From Ferrovibrio sp. (lineage in GTDB: Bacteria > Pseudomonadota > Alphaproteobacteria > Ferrovibrionales > Ferrovibrionaceae), in NCBI RefSeq assembly GCF_029255545.1, contig NZ_JANLJJ010000115.1:12160-73512 (forward strand): a stretch of DNA of 61,353 bases, in the 5' to 3' direction. A program made the position numbers and the translations under genes. Of this stretch, positions 27,241 through 35,596 are shown one piece after another; within the stretch, counting starts at the first letter, position 1, and the number at the start of each line of letters is the position of its first letter. The notes beneath the pieces are model-generated. The model saw nothing but the letters and a program-made list of their open reading frames with translations, had not been told where the DNA came from and searched no databases.

Positions 27241-28023
27241 TCAGCCGGCCAGAAAGTCGGTCAGCAGCTGGGTGAATTCCTCGGCGCGCTCGACATTGGA
27301 GAGATGGGCCGCCGGCAACTCGGCATAGCGGGCGCCGGGGATGGTATCCGCCACGGAACGACCCTCCTGCGCCGGCGTGGCCAGATCATGTATGCCCGCG
27401 ATCACCAGTGTCGGAAGTCGGATCGCAGCAATCGATTCCCGCTGATCCATGTCACGCACCGCAGCGCAGGCGGCACAATAGCCTTCGGGCGCGGTAACCA
27501 GCAGCATATCGGAGATTCGCTGCACGGCAGCTGGATGCAGCCTGACGAAATCCTCGGTGAACCAGCGCTGGATCACGCCATTGAGAATGACCGCCATGCC
27601 GCCTTCCCGCACCGTGGCGATGCGGGTATTCCAGACCTCCGGCGTCCCGATTTTCGCTGCGGTATTGCACAACACCAGCCGGCTGAACCGCGCCGGGGCA
27701 TGGATACCTAGCCACATGCCGGTCATGCCGCCCATCGACAGGCCGCAGAACATCGCCTTGGCAATGCCGAGGCTGTCGAGCAGCGCCAGCACATCCAGCC
27801 CGAGCCGGTCGACCTGATACGACGCCGGTGGCAGGCCGGACTGGCCGTGGCCACGGGTATCGTAACGCAGCACGCGATACCGCTGAATGAGCGCCGGCAT
27901 CTGCGGCTCCCACATGCCCAGATCGGTGCCAAGCGAATTGGACAGCACCAGCACCGGCGCCGTCTCCGCCCCGTCCAGCCGGTAATGCAGTTCGACGCCA
28001 TCGTCGCAGGCGATAAACGGCAT
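27241..28023 (-). CDS. pcaD: 3-oxoadipate enol-lactonase
   Basis: 260 residues of the alpha/beta-hydrolase fold. The nucleophile is S96 in FCGLSMGGM, the acid is probably the Asp of AGIHDLATP and the histidine is in PAAHLSNVE near 242; the oxyanion region is LSNSLGTDLGMWEPQ. PcaD hydrolyses the enol-lactone to 3-oxoadipate. It lies between pcaB (20 bp upstream) and pcaC, the order typical of proteobacterial pca operons. Confidence 0.95.
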   Translation of the reverse strand: MPFIACDDGVELHYRLDGAETAPVLVLSNSLGTDLGMWEPQMPALIQRYRVLRYDTRGHGQSGLPPASYQVDRLGLDVLALLDSLGIAKAMFCGLSMGGMTGMWLGIHAPARFSRLVLCNTAAKIGTPEVWNTRIATVREGGMAVILNGVIQRWFTEDFVRLHPAAVQRISDMLLVTAPEGYCAACAAVRDMDQRESIAAIRLPTLVIAGIHDLATPAQEGRSVADTIPGARYAELPAAHLSNVERAEEFTQLLTDFLAG

Positions 28024-28043
28024 GAAGCCTCCTGTGTTGTCTG

Positions 28044-29393
28044 CTACTGTCGCCGCGCCGCCAGAACGCGATCCACCAGCATTGGGGCCACGCCTGTATA
28101 TCCAAGCGGGTCGAAGAGTTGTGCCAGCGTTTCAGCGCCCAGATGCTGGGTCACCACGGCATCCTCGGCCAGCACATCGCGCAGATGGCGTTTCTCGGCC
28201 GCCGCCTGCTTTGATGCTGCTTCAACGCGCTGGTGCGCGGCCATACGGCCGATCTTCGCACCCAAAGCCATGGTCACCGCCTCGGCCATGATCAGGCCGT
28301 CGGTGATGTCGAGATTGGCACGCATGCGCGCAGCATCAACCTCGAGTCCTTCAATGGTTCCGGTCATCTGCGTCAGGGCGCCGGCGGCCAGTTGCACCAG
28401 CTCTGGCAGCACCTGCCATTCGGCATGCCAACCGCCAAGCCCGCGCTCATGTTCCTGCACCATGCCGCTGAGCAGACTGCCGGCCAGATGCGGTACCCGG
28501 GTGGCGGCAGAGAGCACGACAGCCGCCGTCACCGGATTGCGCTTGTGCGGCATGGTCGAGGAGCCGCCACGGCCCTCTCCGGCCGGCTCGAAAGCCTCGC
28601 CCACATCGGTCTGCATCAGCAGCGCGATGTCGCGCGCCATCTTGCCCAGGCTGCCGGTCAGCAGGGCCAGCATGGTCGCCAGCTCTACCACGCGGTCGCG
28701 CGCGCCATGCCAGGGCATGGCAGGCAGGCCGAGATTGAGATCCTCGGCCAGGGCCGTCGCCACCTGCAGGCCCCTGTCATCCAGCGCCGCCAGCGTGCCG
28801 GCGGCGCCGCCGAATTGCAGCACCAGCAGGCGCGGCTTCAGTTCCATCAGCCGGGTGCGATGCCTCTCGACGGCGTCGAGCCAGCCGGCAGCCTTCAGGC
28901 CAAAGGTGGTCGGCAGGGCATGCTGCAGCCAGGTGCGGCCAACCATCGGGGTCTGCCTGTGGTTCATCGCCAAACCGGCCAGTGCTGCCGACAGGCGCGC
29001 CAGATCGGCCTCGATCAGGGTCACGGCCTGCCGCAGCTGCAGCACCAGGCCGGTATCCATGGCATCCTGACTGGTGGCGCCCCAATGCACGTAACGCGCC
29101 GCCTCGCCATCTTTCTCGGCCACACGGGCGGTCAGCGCCTTAATCAGGGGAATCGCCGTATTGCCGGCCCTGGCAGCCGCTTCGGCCAGAGCGGCCTGGT
29201 CGTAAGCCTCGGCGCGGCATTCGGCAACGATGGCTGCCACGGCGGCCTGGGGTATCACACCCGTCTTCGCCTCGGCCCGGGCCAGCGCCGCCTCGAAATC
29301 CAACATGCCCTGCAGATGGGCATGATCGGAAAACACGGCAGCGATGGCCGAACCGGCAAAGAGGGGGGCGAAGAGGCCCCGGTCAGCTACCAT
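28044..29393 (-). CDS. pcaB: 3-carboxy-cis,cis-muconate cycloisomerase
   Basis: 449 residues of the fumarase/adenylosuccinate lyase superfamily. The signature loop GGSSTMPHKRNP is present, as are the upstream active-site segments HWGATSQDAMDTG and GRTWLQHALPTTFG. PcaB cyclises 3-carboxymuconate to 4-carboxymuconolactone. Its start overlaps the end of the TRAP large permease gene by 7 bp, so transport and catabolic genes are on one message. Confidence 0.95.
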   Translation of the reverse strand: MVADRGLFAPLFAGSAIAAVFSDHAHLQGMLDFEAALARAEAKTGVIPQAAVAAIVAECRAEAYDQAALAEAAARAGNTAIPLIKALTARVAEKDGEAARYVHWGATSQDAMDTGLVLQLRQAVTLIEADLARLSAALAGLAMNHRQTPMVGRTWLQHALPTTFGLKAAGWLDAVERHRTRLMELKPRLLVLQFGGAAGTLAALDDRGLQVATALAEDLNLGLPAMPWHGARDRVVELATMLALLTGSLGKMARDIALLMQTDVGEAFEPAGEGRGGSSTMPHKRNPVTAAVVLSAATRVPHLAGSLLSGMVQEHERGLGGWHAEWQVLPELVQLAAGALTQMTGTIEGLEVDAARMRANLDITDGLIMAEAVTMALGAKIGRMAAHQRVEAASKQAAAEKRHLRDVLAEDAVVTQHLGAETLAQLFDPLGYTGVAPMLVDRVLAARRQ

Positions 29394-30709
29394 TTCACAA
29401 GCTCCAGCAATCCATAGGTCAGGACCGGGAAGATCAGCAGAAGGGCAACGCGCACCGCATCCGAGATCAGGAACGGCACCACCCCGCGGAAAGTGTGCCG
29501 CATCGGTACGTCGCGCGCCAGCTTGTTAATGACAAAAACATTCATGCCGACCGGCGGCGTGATCAGGCCGACCTCGACCACGATCAAGATCAGAATGCCG
29601 AACCAGATTGCGGTCTGCTCGGCCGTCAGGCCGAAATCCAGCGCGAACACCGCCGGCAGGAAAATCGGCAGGGTCAGAAGGATCATGCTGAGCGAATCCA
29701 TCAGACAGCCCAGCACCAGGTAGACCAACAGGATCATCAGCATGACCAGCATCGGCGACAGGCCGCTGCGACCGATGGCATCGGCCAGTTCCTGCGGCAC
29801 GCCACTCAGCGCCATGAAGGAATTGAAGATATCGGCGCCGATCAGGATCATGAAAATCATGCCGGTACTGATCGCCGTGTCGCGCAGGCATTCGATCAGG
29901 CCATGGAGCCGCAGGCCATTCATGGTCACCGCGATCAGCAGTGCGCCAAGCGTACCGAAGGCAGCCGCCTCGGTAGGCGTGAAGACCCCGGAATAGATGC
30001 CACCGAGCACCAGCACGAACAGCAGCAGGATCGGGATCAGGTCACGCAGAACCAGCAGCCTCTGACTCCAGTCTGAACGTGGACCGGCCGGCCCCGCCTT
30101 GGGATTGATCCGCACGTAGATGGCAATCGCGATCATGTAGCCAATGGTCGCCAGGATACCCGGCAGGAAGGCAGCAAAAAACAGCTTGGCGATATTCTGC
30201 TCGGCCAGGATGCAATAGACGATCAGCGGTATCGATGGCGGGATCAGAATGCCGAGCGTGCCCCCGGCCGCCAGGGTGCCGGTTGCCAGGCTGCCGGCAT
30301 AGCCATAGCGCTTCATTTCCGGCAGCGCGACCTGCCCCATGGTGGCGGCCGTGGCCAGCGACGAGCCGCAGATCGCGCCAAACATGGCGCAGCCGCCGAT
30401 GGCCGCCATGGAAAGGCCGCCACGAACATGACCGATGAAGGCATTGGCGCCCGCAAATAGCGCGCGACTGATACCGGCACGAGAGGCGATATAGCCCATC
30501 AGCAGGAATAACGGAATGACCGAGAAACTTTCCGACGACAGGGTAAAGAACGGGCCGGTCTTGAGGCGATTGAGGAACGGCAGCCAGCCGGACAGCATGA
30601 TATATCCGCCGGCACCCGACAGGATCATGGCAATGGCGATCGGGACACGGATCACCATCAGAACAATCATCACGCCGATAAACAGAACGCCGATACCGAG
30701 GCTTGTCAT
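29387..30709 (-). CDS. dctM: TRAP transporter large permease in the pca operon
   Basis: 440 residues, about twelve membrane helices, with DctM motifs IGGCAMFGAICGSSLATAATMGQVALPEMKRYGY, GTLGILIPPSIPLIVYCILAEQ and the C-terminal VGLITPPVGMNVFVINKLA. It differs clearly from the DctM at 17.6 kb, so it is not a recent duplicate. Its location between pcaHG and pcaBDC suggests that an aromatic acid such as protocatechuate or 4-hydroxybenzoate is the substrate, with the TRAP system taking the place of the more usual MFS transporter PcaK. Confidence 0.92.
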   Translation of the reverse strand: MTSLGIGVLFIGVMIVLMVIRVPIAIAMILSGAGGYIMLSGWLPFLNRLKTGPFFTLSSESFSVIPLFLLMGYIASRAGISRALFAGANAFIGHVRGGLSMAAIGGCAMFGAICGSSLATAATMGQVALPEMKRYGYAGSLATGTLAAGGTLGILIPPSIPLIVYCILAEQNIAKLFFAAFLPGILATIGYMIAIAIYVRINPKAGPAGPRSDWSQRLLVLRDLIPILLLFVLVLGGIYSGVFTPTEAAAFGTLGALLIAVTMNGLRLHGLIECLRDTAISTGMIFMILIGADIFNSFMALSGVPQELADAIGRSGLSPMLVMLMILLVYLVLGCLMDSLSMILLTLPIFLPAVFALDFGLTAEQTAIWFGILILIVVEVGLITPPVGMNVFVINKLARDVPMRHTFRGVVPFLISDAVRVALLLIFPVLTYGLLELVKW

Positions 30710-31260
30710 TCCATCACCTTCGCGACATCGGCCGCATGACCGTCGGTCGCATCGCGCCAGGCCGCAATCAGGCTGGAAATGGCCAGCAGGGCGAGGGACG
30801 GCACCACGACGATGAAGCCGATCCAGGTCGGCAGGCGCAGCACCATCGATTCATCATTGGCAACCCGCAACTCCATGCCACCGATGCCCATGCGCCAGGC
30901 CAGGACGGCGGCAACCACGGCGACGCCAAGGCTGGCGAGTACATCGAGCCATTTCTTCACCACCGGTGGCGCCGCCTCGGTGAAGACATCGACGATGACG
31001 TTCCCCTTGCTCAGCTGGCAATAAGGCAAAAACAGCGCGATAGCGGCCGCCATCAGCAGGGCCACGATCTCGATATCGCCCGGGATCGGCGTATTGAGAA
31101 AATAGCGACCCAGAACGCTGATCACGGTGATCGATGCAGCGGCCATCAGGATGAAACCACCCAGAACCGCAAGAAGGGTGCAGAACCGGTCAAACAGCGA
31201 AGGCGGCCGGAAACCGGCCGCCTTCGCCTGCGCAGATGCGTCAGTTGGTTTTTGCGCCAT
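30706..31260 (-). CDS. dctQ: TRAP transporter small permease in the pca operon
   Basis: 184 residues with four hydrophobic segments and the DctQ-like core GRYFLNTPIPGDIEIVALLMAAAIALFLPYCQLSKGNVIVDVF. It overlaps the large permease gene by 4 bp and the binding-protein gene by 20 bp, so all three are co-translated. The C-terminal about 20 residues are acidic and soluble. Confidence 0.9.
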   Translation of the reverse strand: MAQKPTDASAQAKAAGFRPPSLFDRFCTLLAVLGGFILMAAASITVISVLGRYFLNTPIPGDIEIVALLMAAAIALFLPYCQLSKGNVIVDVFTEAAPPVVKKWLDVLASLGVAVVAAVLAWRMGIGGMELRVANDESMVLRLPTWIGFIVVVPSLALLAISSLIAAWRDATDGHAADVAKVME

Positions 31261-32290
31261 GCTTGTCGATCAGGGCCTGCGCTGCAGCCAGCAGCTTGGC
31301 GCCGTCCTTGCCTTGCTTGTTCATATCTTCCACCCAGGCAGCATGCACCGACTCGGCCAGCTTGCGCAGCTTGGCGGTTTCGGCATCCGGCATGGTCAGG
31401 ATCTTGTTGCCGCGTGCCTTGGCGGCATCCAGGCCCGGCTGTTCGACATCTTCCCAGGCCTTGCCGATGCGTGCGGTGATGGCGGAACCGGAATTGGCGT
31501 CGATCACCTTCTTCAGATCGGCGGGCAGCCCGTCATACTTCTTTTTATTCATCGCGTAGAGGAACACGGAAGTATACAGGCCACGCGGCCCGAGGACCAA
31601 GGTGTGATGATCCGTTAACTCATACAGGCGCAGCGGCACCGTCACTTCCCACGGCACAACGGTGCCCTCGACCACATTCTTGGACAGCGCTTCCGGGGTC
31701 TGCGGCACCGGCATGAAGATCGGCGTCGCGCCATACTTGGCCAAAGCATCGCCAACCGGACGCGACGGGGCACGCAGCTTCATGCCCTTCAGGTCATCCA
31801 CGCTCTGCACGGCCTTGCCCTTGGTATGAATCACGCCACGGGCATGCACATGGAACAACAGCGGATGCACATCCGGGAATTCGGCCTTGGCATAGGTCTC
31901 GTAGAATTCCCAGGCTGCCTTCGTGGTGGCCTCGGCATTATTGATCATGAACGGCAGTTCGAAGACCGACATGATCGGGAACCGGCCAGGGGTATAGCTG
32001 GGCAGCGTCCACACCACATCGACGATGCCGTCGCGCACCTGATCATAGAGCTCGGGCGGCTTACCGCCCAATTGCATGGCCGGGAAGATGCGCGACTTGA
32101 TCTTGCCCTGCGACTGTTCCTCGACAGCTTTGGCCCAGGGCTCGATCAGTGATTTCTGTGACGGTGCGCCGGCGGGCAGGAAATGCTGGATCTTCAGTTC
32201 AACTTGCGCGGCGACCGGCGCGAATGCCGCCGGAGCCAGGGTAGCGCCCACCACCATGCAGGCGGCAAGGGCGAGGCGACGTGTAAGCAT
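31241..32290 (-). CDS. dctP: TRAP substrate-binding protein in the pca operon
   Basis: 349 residues from MLTRRLALAACMVVG; the start at 32290 is supported by AGGAGG upstream and yields a signal peptide cut near residue 28 (APVAAQ). DctP-family elements are visible: HFLPAGAPSQKSLIEPWAKAVEEQS, the segment DGIVDVVWTLPSYTPGRFP and the ligand-contacting GMKLRAPSRPVGDALAKYGATP. Later comes VVEGTVVPWEVTVPLRLYE. Aromatic-acid-binding TRAP proteins are known in alphaproteobacteria; the pca context makes protocatechuate or a precursor the best guess. The 40-bp gap to pcaG holds no clear terminator. Confidence 0.9.
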   Translation of the reverse strand: MLTRRLALAACMVVGATLAPAAFAPVAAQVELKIQHFLPAGAPSQKSLIEPWAKAVEEQSQGKIKSRIFPAMQLGGKPPELYDQVRDGIVDVVWTLPSYTPGRFPIMSVFELPFMINNAEATTKAAWEFYETYAKAEFPDVHPLLFHVHARGVIHTKGKAVQSVDDLKGMKLRAPSRPVGDALAKYGATPIFMPVPQTPEALSKNVVEGTVVPWEVTVPLRLYELTDHHTLVLGPRGLYTSVFLYAMNKKKYDGLPADLKKVIDANSGSAITARIGKAWEDVEQPGLDAAKARGNKILTMPDAETAKLRKLAESVHAAWVEDMNKQGKDGAKLLAAAQALIDKHGAKTN

Positions 32291-32330
32291 GATTTTCCTC
32301 CTTGTTAATTGGCGCTTCCGGCGCCTTCGG

Positions 32331-32900
32331 TCAGCAATCGAAGAACACGGTTTCCTTCTGACCCTGCATATGGATGTCCCAATGATATTCCGCTTTGCCG
32401 CCCTGGCGCTGCGCGACCAACGTCGGACGGCGCGCGGCATCCTCGATGAGGCCCAGCACGGGATCATCGGCATTTCCCGCCTCATCCGAGAAATAGATAC
32501 GGGTATACAGATGCCGCAGCATGCCGCGCATGAACACGCAGACCACGATATGCGGCGCCTGCAGGCTGTTGCCCGGTCCGGGTACGGCGCCCGGCTTCAC
32601 GGTGGCAAAGCGGAAGCCACCATCCTTGTCGGTCGGCACGCGTCCAAAACCGAGGAAGCCGCCATCCAGCGGCTTGTCCTGCAGGTCGTCGGGATGGGCG
32701 TATTTACCATCGGCATTGGCCTGCCAGAATTCCAGCAGGGCATCGGGGACCGGCTGGCCTTCGCCATCAAAAACACGCCCGGAAATCACGATCTTTTCGC
32801 CTTTGGAGGCATCTTTCGCGATGTCAGCCCGGGTCAAGGCCGTCAACCCCAGATGCAGGTAGGGGCCGACCGTCTGCGAGGCAGTGGGAACGAGCGCCAT
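32331..32900 (-). CDS. pcaG: protocatechuate 3,4-dioxygenase alpha subunit
   Basis: 189 residues from MALVPTASQTVGPYLHLGL; the open frame extends 32 codons further but those run through pcaH coding sequence in another frame. The typical alpha-subunit elements are the TVGPY motif, the ISGRVFDGEGQPVPDALLEFWQAN strand, GFGRVPTD and APHIVVCVFMRGMLRHLYTRIYF. The alpha chain lacks the iron ligands and shapes the active site with PcaH. The start codon lies one base beyond the pcaH stop, so the two subunits are coupled. Confidence 0.95.
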   Translation of the reverse strand: MALVPTASQTVGPYLHLGLTALTRADIAKDASKGEKIVISGRVFDGEGQPVPDALLEFWQANADGKYAHPDDLQDKPLDGGFLGFGRVPTDKDGGFRFATVKPGAVPGPGNSLQAPHIVVCVFMRGMLRHLYTRIYFSDEAGNADDPVLGLIEDAARRPTLVAQRQGGKAEYHWDIHMQGQKETVFFDC

Positions 32901-32901
32901 C

Positions 32902-33609
32902 TTACTGCTTCTCCATAGGCGTGGCGTCACGGCCGCGCAGCACAATGTCCCAGCGATAGCCAAGCGCGAATTCGGGGATCGTCGTCTCCAGGTCAAAGGT
33001 GGAGATCATGCTGTCGCGCGCACGCTGGTCGGTGACACAGTTGAATATCGGATCCAGCGGCAACAGCGGATCGCCGGGAAAATACATCTGGGTGACGAGG
33101 CGGGTCATGAAGCTGGGGCCAAACAGCGAAAAATGGATATGCTGCGGCCGCCATGCGTTGTGGTGATTGCGCCAGGGATAGGCACCCGGCTTGATCGACA
33201 CGAAACGATAACGTCCTTCATCATCGGTAACGGTTCGCCCATAGCCGGTAAAGTTGGGATCAAGCGGCGCATCGTGCTGGTCGAGGGCATGGCGGTAGCG
33301 GCCGGTTGAGTTGGCCTGCCACACCTCGATCAGGGTCCGCGGCACCGGGCGACCATTTTCGTCCAGTACGCGTCCGGACAGGATGATCCGTTCGCCAATC
33401 GGCTCGCCGTCATGCTGCTTGGTGAGATCATTGTCGGTCGGGCCAATCAGCTCATGGCCGAATAGCGGTCCGGTAATCTCGGACAATGTCTGCGGCACCA
33501 ACACCAGGGGTTTGCCCGGCGCGCGTTTGATCGAGGACTGGTATGGCGGATGCAGATAGTTCGGCTGCGTTCCGGCCGCCGGCTTTTTGTAGCCGATCAG
33601 GGCTGACAT
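32902..33609 (-). CDS. pcaH: protocatechuate 3,4-dioxygenase beta subunit
   Basis: 235 residues from MSALIGYKKPAAGTQ; GGGAGGA precedes this ATG, whereas the open frame to 33720 lies in the promoter region. The non-haem iron(III) ligands are Y105 (TGRYRH), Y144 (GAYPW), H157 and H159 (PQHIHF), with the same spacings as the Pseudomonas enzyme. It cleaves protocatechuate to 3-carboxy-cis,cis-muconate. It is the first gene of the operon pcaH-pcaG-TRAP-pcaB-pcaD-pcaC and diverges from an IclR-type regulator. Confidence 0.96.
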   Translation of the reverse strand: MSALIGYKKPAAGTQPNYLHPPYQSSIKRAPGKPLVLVPQTLSEITGPLFGHELIGPTDNDLTKQHDGEPIGERIILSGRVLDENGRPVPRTLIEVWQANSTGRYRHALDQHDAPLDPNFTGYGRTVTDDEGRYRFVSIKPGAYPWRNHHNAWRPQHIHFSLFGPSFMTRLVTQMYFPGDPLLPLDPIFNCVTDQRARDSMISTFDLETTIPEFALGYRWDIVLRGRDATPMEKQ

Positions 33610-33648
33610 TCGTTTTTCCTCCCCGGCCTTAACCGTATGGGTAATGGC

Positions 33649-33721
33649 CGTATCCTGCCGACAGCAATCTTTGTCAAAAGATTCGACATCAGCTTGACTT
33701 ATTGTGCGCATAACGCACAAT
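33649..33721 (-). promoter_or_regulatory. pca promoter and IclR-type operator
   Basis: Minus-strand promoter: TTGACA (33677-33672), 17 bp, GATACG (33654-33649), start near 33642. A perfect inverted repeat with 8-bp arms ATTGTGCG and CGCACAAT and a 5-bp spacer lies at 33701-33721, centred about 69 bp upstream of that start, an activator position. On the plus strand the same repeat falls between TTGACT (33694-33699) and CACAAT (33716-33721), a possible promoter of the regulator gene, where binding would repress. One site could therefore activate pca and autoregulate the IclR gene. Confidence 0.65.
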
Positions 33722-33759
33722 GATTTGTATATTTAACATTTCTAGCGGATCAGCCACCC

Positions 33760-34527
33760 TTGTCAACCGCCATCAATGTCCGCGATTTTTCCACTTCGCT
33801 TGCCCGCGGCTTGCGCGTCATCACGGCTTTTGACCGCGACCATGACGAAATGACCCTGAGCGAGGTCTCGCGCCGCGCCGACATGACCCGCGCCGCAGCC
33901 CGCCGGTATCTGCTCACCCTCTGTGAGCTTGGCTATGTCACCGGCGACGGGAAATATTTCCGCCTCACGCCGCGTGTGCTGGAGCTCGGATTTGCCTTCC
34001 TCACCTCGATGCATATCTGGGAACGCGCCCAGCCCTTCATGGAGCGGCTGACTGAACAGGTGAATGAATCCTGCTCAATTTCCGTGCTGGAAGACAGCGA
34101 TATCGTCTATGTCGCCCGCGTGCCGACCAAGCGTATCATGTCGGTCGCGCTTGGCATCGGCACGCGCCTGCCGGCTTTCTGCACATCCATGGGCCGCGTG
34201 CTGCTGGCCGATCTGCGGCCGGCGGAACTGGAGCAGTTTTTCGTGCAGGCGGAATTCCGGCCACTCACGCCGTATACCATCACCGATCCGGCCCTGCTGC
34301 GCGACCGCATTGCTGCCGTGCGGCAGAATGGTTATGCCGTCGTCGACCAGGAACTGGAAGTCGGGCTGCGCTCGATTGCCGTGCCGATCCGCAACCAGGC
34401 CGGCCGCGTGCTGGCAGCCATGAATGTCAGTGGCCATGCCAGCCGCATCAGCGTGGAGGAAATGCAGCAGCGGTTCCTTTCGCCGCTGCTCTATGCGGCC
34501 GAGGGCATCCGCATGGCCCTGGCCTGA
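33760..34527 (+). CDS. IclR-family regulator (PcaR-like)
   Basis: 255 residues from a TTG start; there is no in-frame ATG before the helix-turn-helix, and the Shine-Dalgarno site is weak. The first about 75 residues form the winged helix (LARGLRVITAF, MTLSEVSRRADMTRAAARRYLLTLCELGYV). The IclR effector domain follows with CSISVLEDSDIVYVARV, RLPAFCTSMGRVLLA and the C-terminal GLRSIAVPIRN. This is the architecture of PcaR/PcaU-type activators, which respond to 3-oxoadipate or protocatechuate. Its position divergent from pcaH supports that role. Confidence 0.88.
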   Translation: MSTAINVRDFSTSLARGLRVITAFDRDHDEMTLSEVSRRADMTRAAARRYLLTLCELGYVTGDGKYFRLTPRVLELGFAFLTSMHIWERAQPFMERLTEQVNESCSISVLEDSDIVYVARVPTKRIMSVALGIGTRLPAFCTSMGRVLLADLRPAELEQFFVQAEFRPLTPYTITDPALLRDRIAAVRQNGYAVVDQELEVGLRSIAVPIRNQAGRVLAAMNVSGHASRISVEEMQQRFLSPLLYAAEGIRMALA

Positions 34528-34533
34528 ACTGGA

Positions 34534-34947
34534 TCAGGCGAAACAGTCCCTGATTGCCTGCGGTACCGGCAGTGCCTTCAGCCGACCGGGCTTGTCGGGA
34601 TGCGCGGCCGCCCAGACGCGACGTTCGTAGCCATCCACCGCCAGCGCGCCGGCGTTAAACACCTTATGGCTGACGATGAAATGCTTCTCGCTCCATTCCG
34701 TGATACAGCTGTGCACTTCGATGGTGTCGCCGAATTTCGACGGGCTGAGGAATTTTGCATTGGCCTCGGCAATCGGGATGCCCACCACGCCGTGCTTGTC
34801 AAAGACGTCCCGCATGTCGAGGCCGACACTGTCCCACAGATGCCGGGTTGAGGCATCGAACCAGGCGAAATAATTCGGATAAAACACGATCCGCGCCGGA
34901 TCGGCATCGCCCCATTCGATACTGATGCGATGAATGTTAACCTTCAT
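34534..34947 (-). CDS. 4-hydroxybenzoyl-CoA thioesterase-like enzyme
   Basis: 137 residues from MKVNIHRISIEWGDADPARIVFYPNYFAWFD. The start at 34947 follows a GAGGGGG sequence. It is a hot-dog-fold thioesterase of the Pseudomonas 4HBT type; D16 in GDADPARIV aligns with the catalytic Asp17. It would release 4-hydroxybenzoate or vanillate from the aroyl-CoA made by thiolysis of coumarate or ferulate side chains, which fits the neighbouring genes. It is transcribed away from the marR gene and shares its operator region. Its stop lies 6 bp from that of the convergent IclR gene. Confidence 0.85.
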   Translation of the reverse strand: MKVNIHRISIEWGDADPARIVFYPNYFAWFDASTRHLWDSVGLDMRDVFDKHGVVGIPIAEANAKFLSPSKFGDTIEVHSCITEWSEKHFIVSHKVFNAGALAVDGYERRVWAAAHPDKPGRLKALPVPQAIRDCFA

Positions 34948-34978
34948 GCGATTCCCCCTCTTTTCCAGCCGGGCATTC

Positions 34979-35011
34979 GGCATTATTGTTGTAGATTATA
35001 ACAATAATGCC
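34979..35011. promoter_or_regulatory. MarR operator 1 (thioesterase/marR divergent promoters)
   Basis: Two perfect 12-bp arms (GGCATTATTGTT and AACAATAATGCC) flank a 9-bp spacer. The inner 21 bp (34985-35005) match operator 2 at 39690-39710 at 17 of 21 positions. On the minus strand the spacer contains TATAAT (35000-34995), with TTGAAA 18 bp upstream, a good promoter for the thioesterase gene; binding would cover the -10 box. The marR start lies about 95 bp to the right. Confidence 0.8.
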
Positions 35012-35105
35012 TGCCGATTTTCAAAATTCCCACAGATCAATTGCCAGCCCTGCCGATATCTTCTAAACCCGGGACAGACAGGCATTTCGAGCTCGGACGA
35101 ACACT

Positions 35106-35594
35106 ATGGCCGTGAAAAAAACAAAGCCCGCCGCATCGACTGAAGCAGCCCCGGAGCCGGCCGGGCGCGTCGATCTCGGCCTGCTGGATGGCCTGTTGGG
35201 TTATCGCCTGCGCCGCGCCCAGCTTGCGGTGTTCCAGGATTTCATGACCGCGATGAAGGATTACGACCTGCGTCCGGCGCAATTCTCGGTGCTGGCCATC
35301 ATCGAAGCGAATCCGGGCCTGAAACAGTCCCGGGTCAGCGAGGCATTGGGAATCAATCGCGCCAATTTCGTCGCCCTGCTTGATGAACTGGAACAGCGCA
35401 AGCTGGCCCGGCGGGCTGCCGCTGCCGGCGATCGCCGCTCGAATGCTCTCTATCTGACGCCAAAGGGCGAAAGCTTCCTGAAGGAAGCCTATCGTCACCT
35501 GCTGCAGCAGCACGAACGGCGAATCGAAGCCGTGCTGGGCAGCGCGGACAAACACCTGCTGCTCAGCCTGCTCGACCGCCTCACCGCGCTGTAG
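35106..35594 (+). CDS. MarR-family transcriptional regulator
   Basis: 162 residues. A Lys/Ala-rich N-terminal tail of about 25 residues precedes the MarR core: LRPAQFSVLAIIEANPGLKQSRVSEALGINRANFVALLDELEQRKLARRAAAAGDRRSNALYL.TPKG (winged helix with the DRRS wing). MarR proteins next to hydroxycinnamate genes (for example CouR, FerR/FerC types) are repressors released by hydroxycinnamoyl-CoA. The two palindromic operators flanking this cluster support that function here. It is convergent with the thiolase gene, stop to stop with 2 bp between. Confidence 0.9.
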   Translation: MAVKKTKPAASTEAAPEPAGRVDLGLLDGLLGYRLRRAQLAVFQDFMTAMKDYDLRPAQFSVLAIIEANPGLKQSRVSEALGINRANFVALLDELEQRKLARRAAAAGDRRSNALYLTPKGESFLKEAYRHLLQQHERRIEAVLGSADKHLLLSLLDRLTAL

Positions 35595-35596
35595 GC

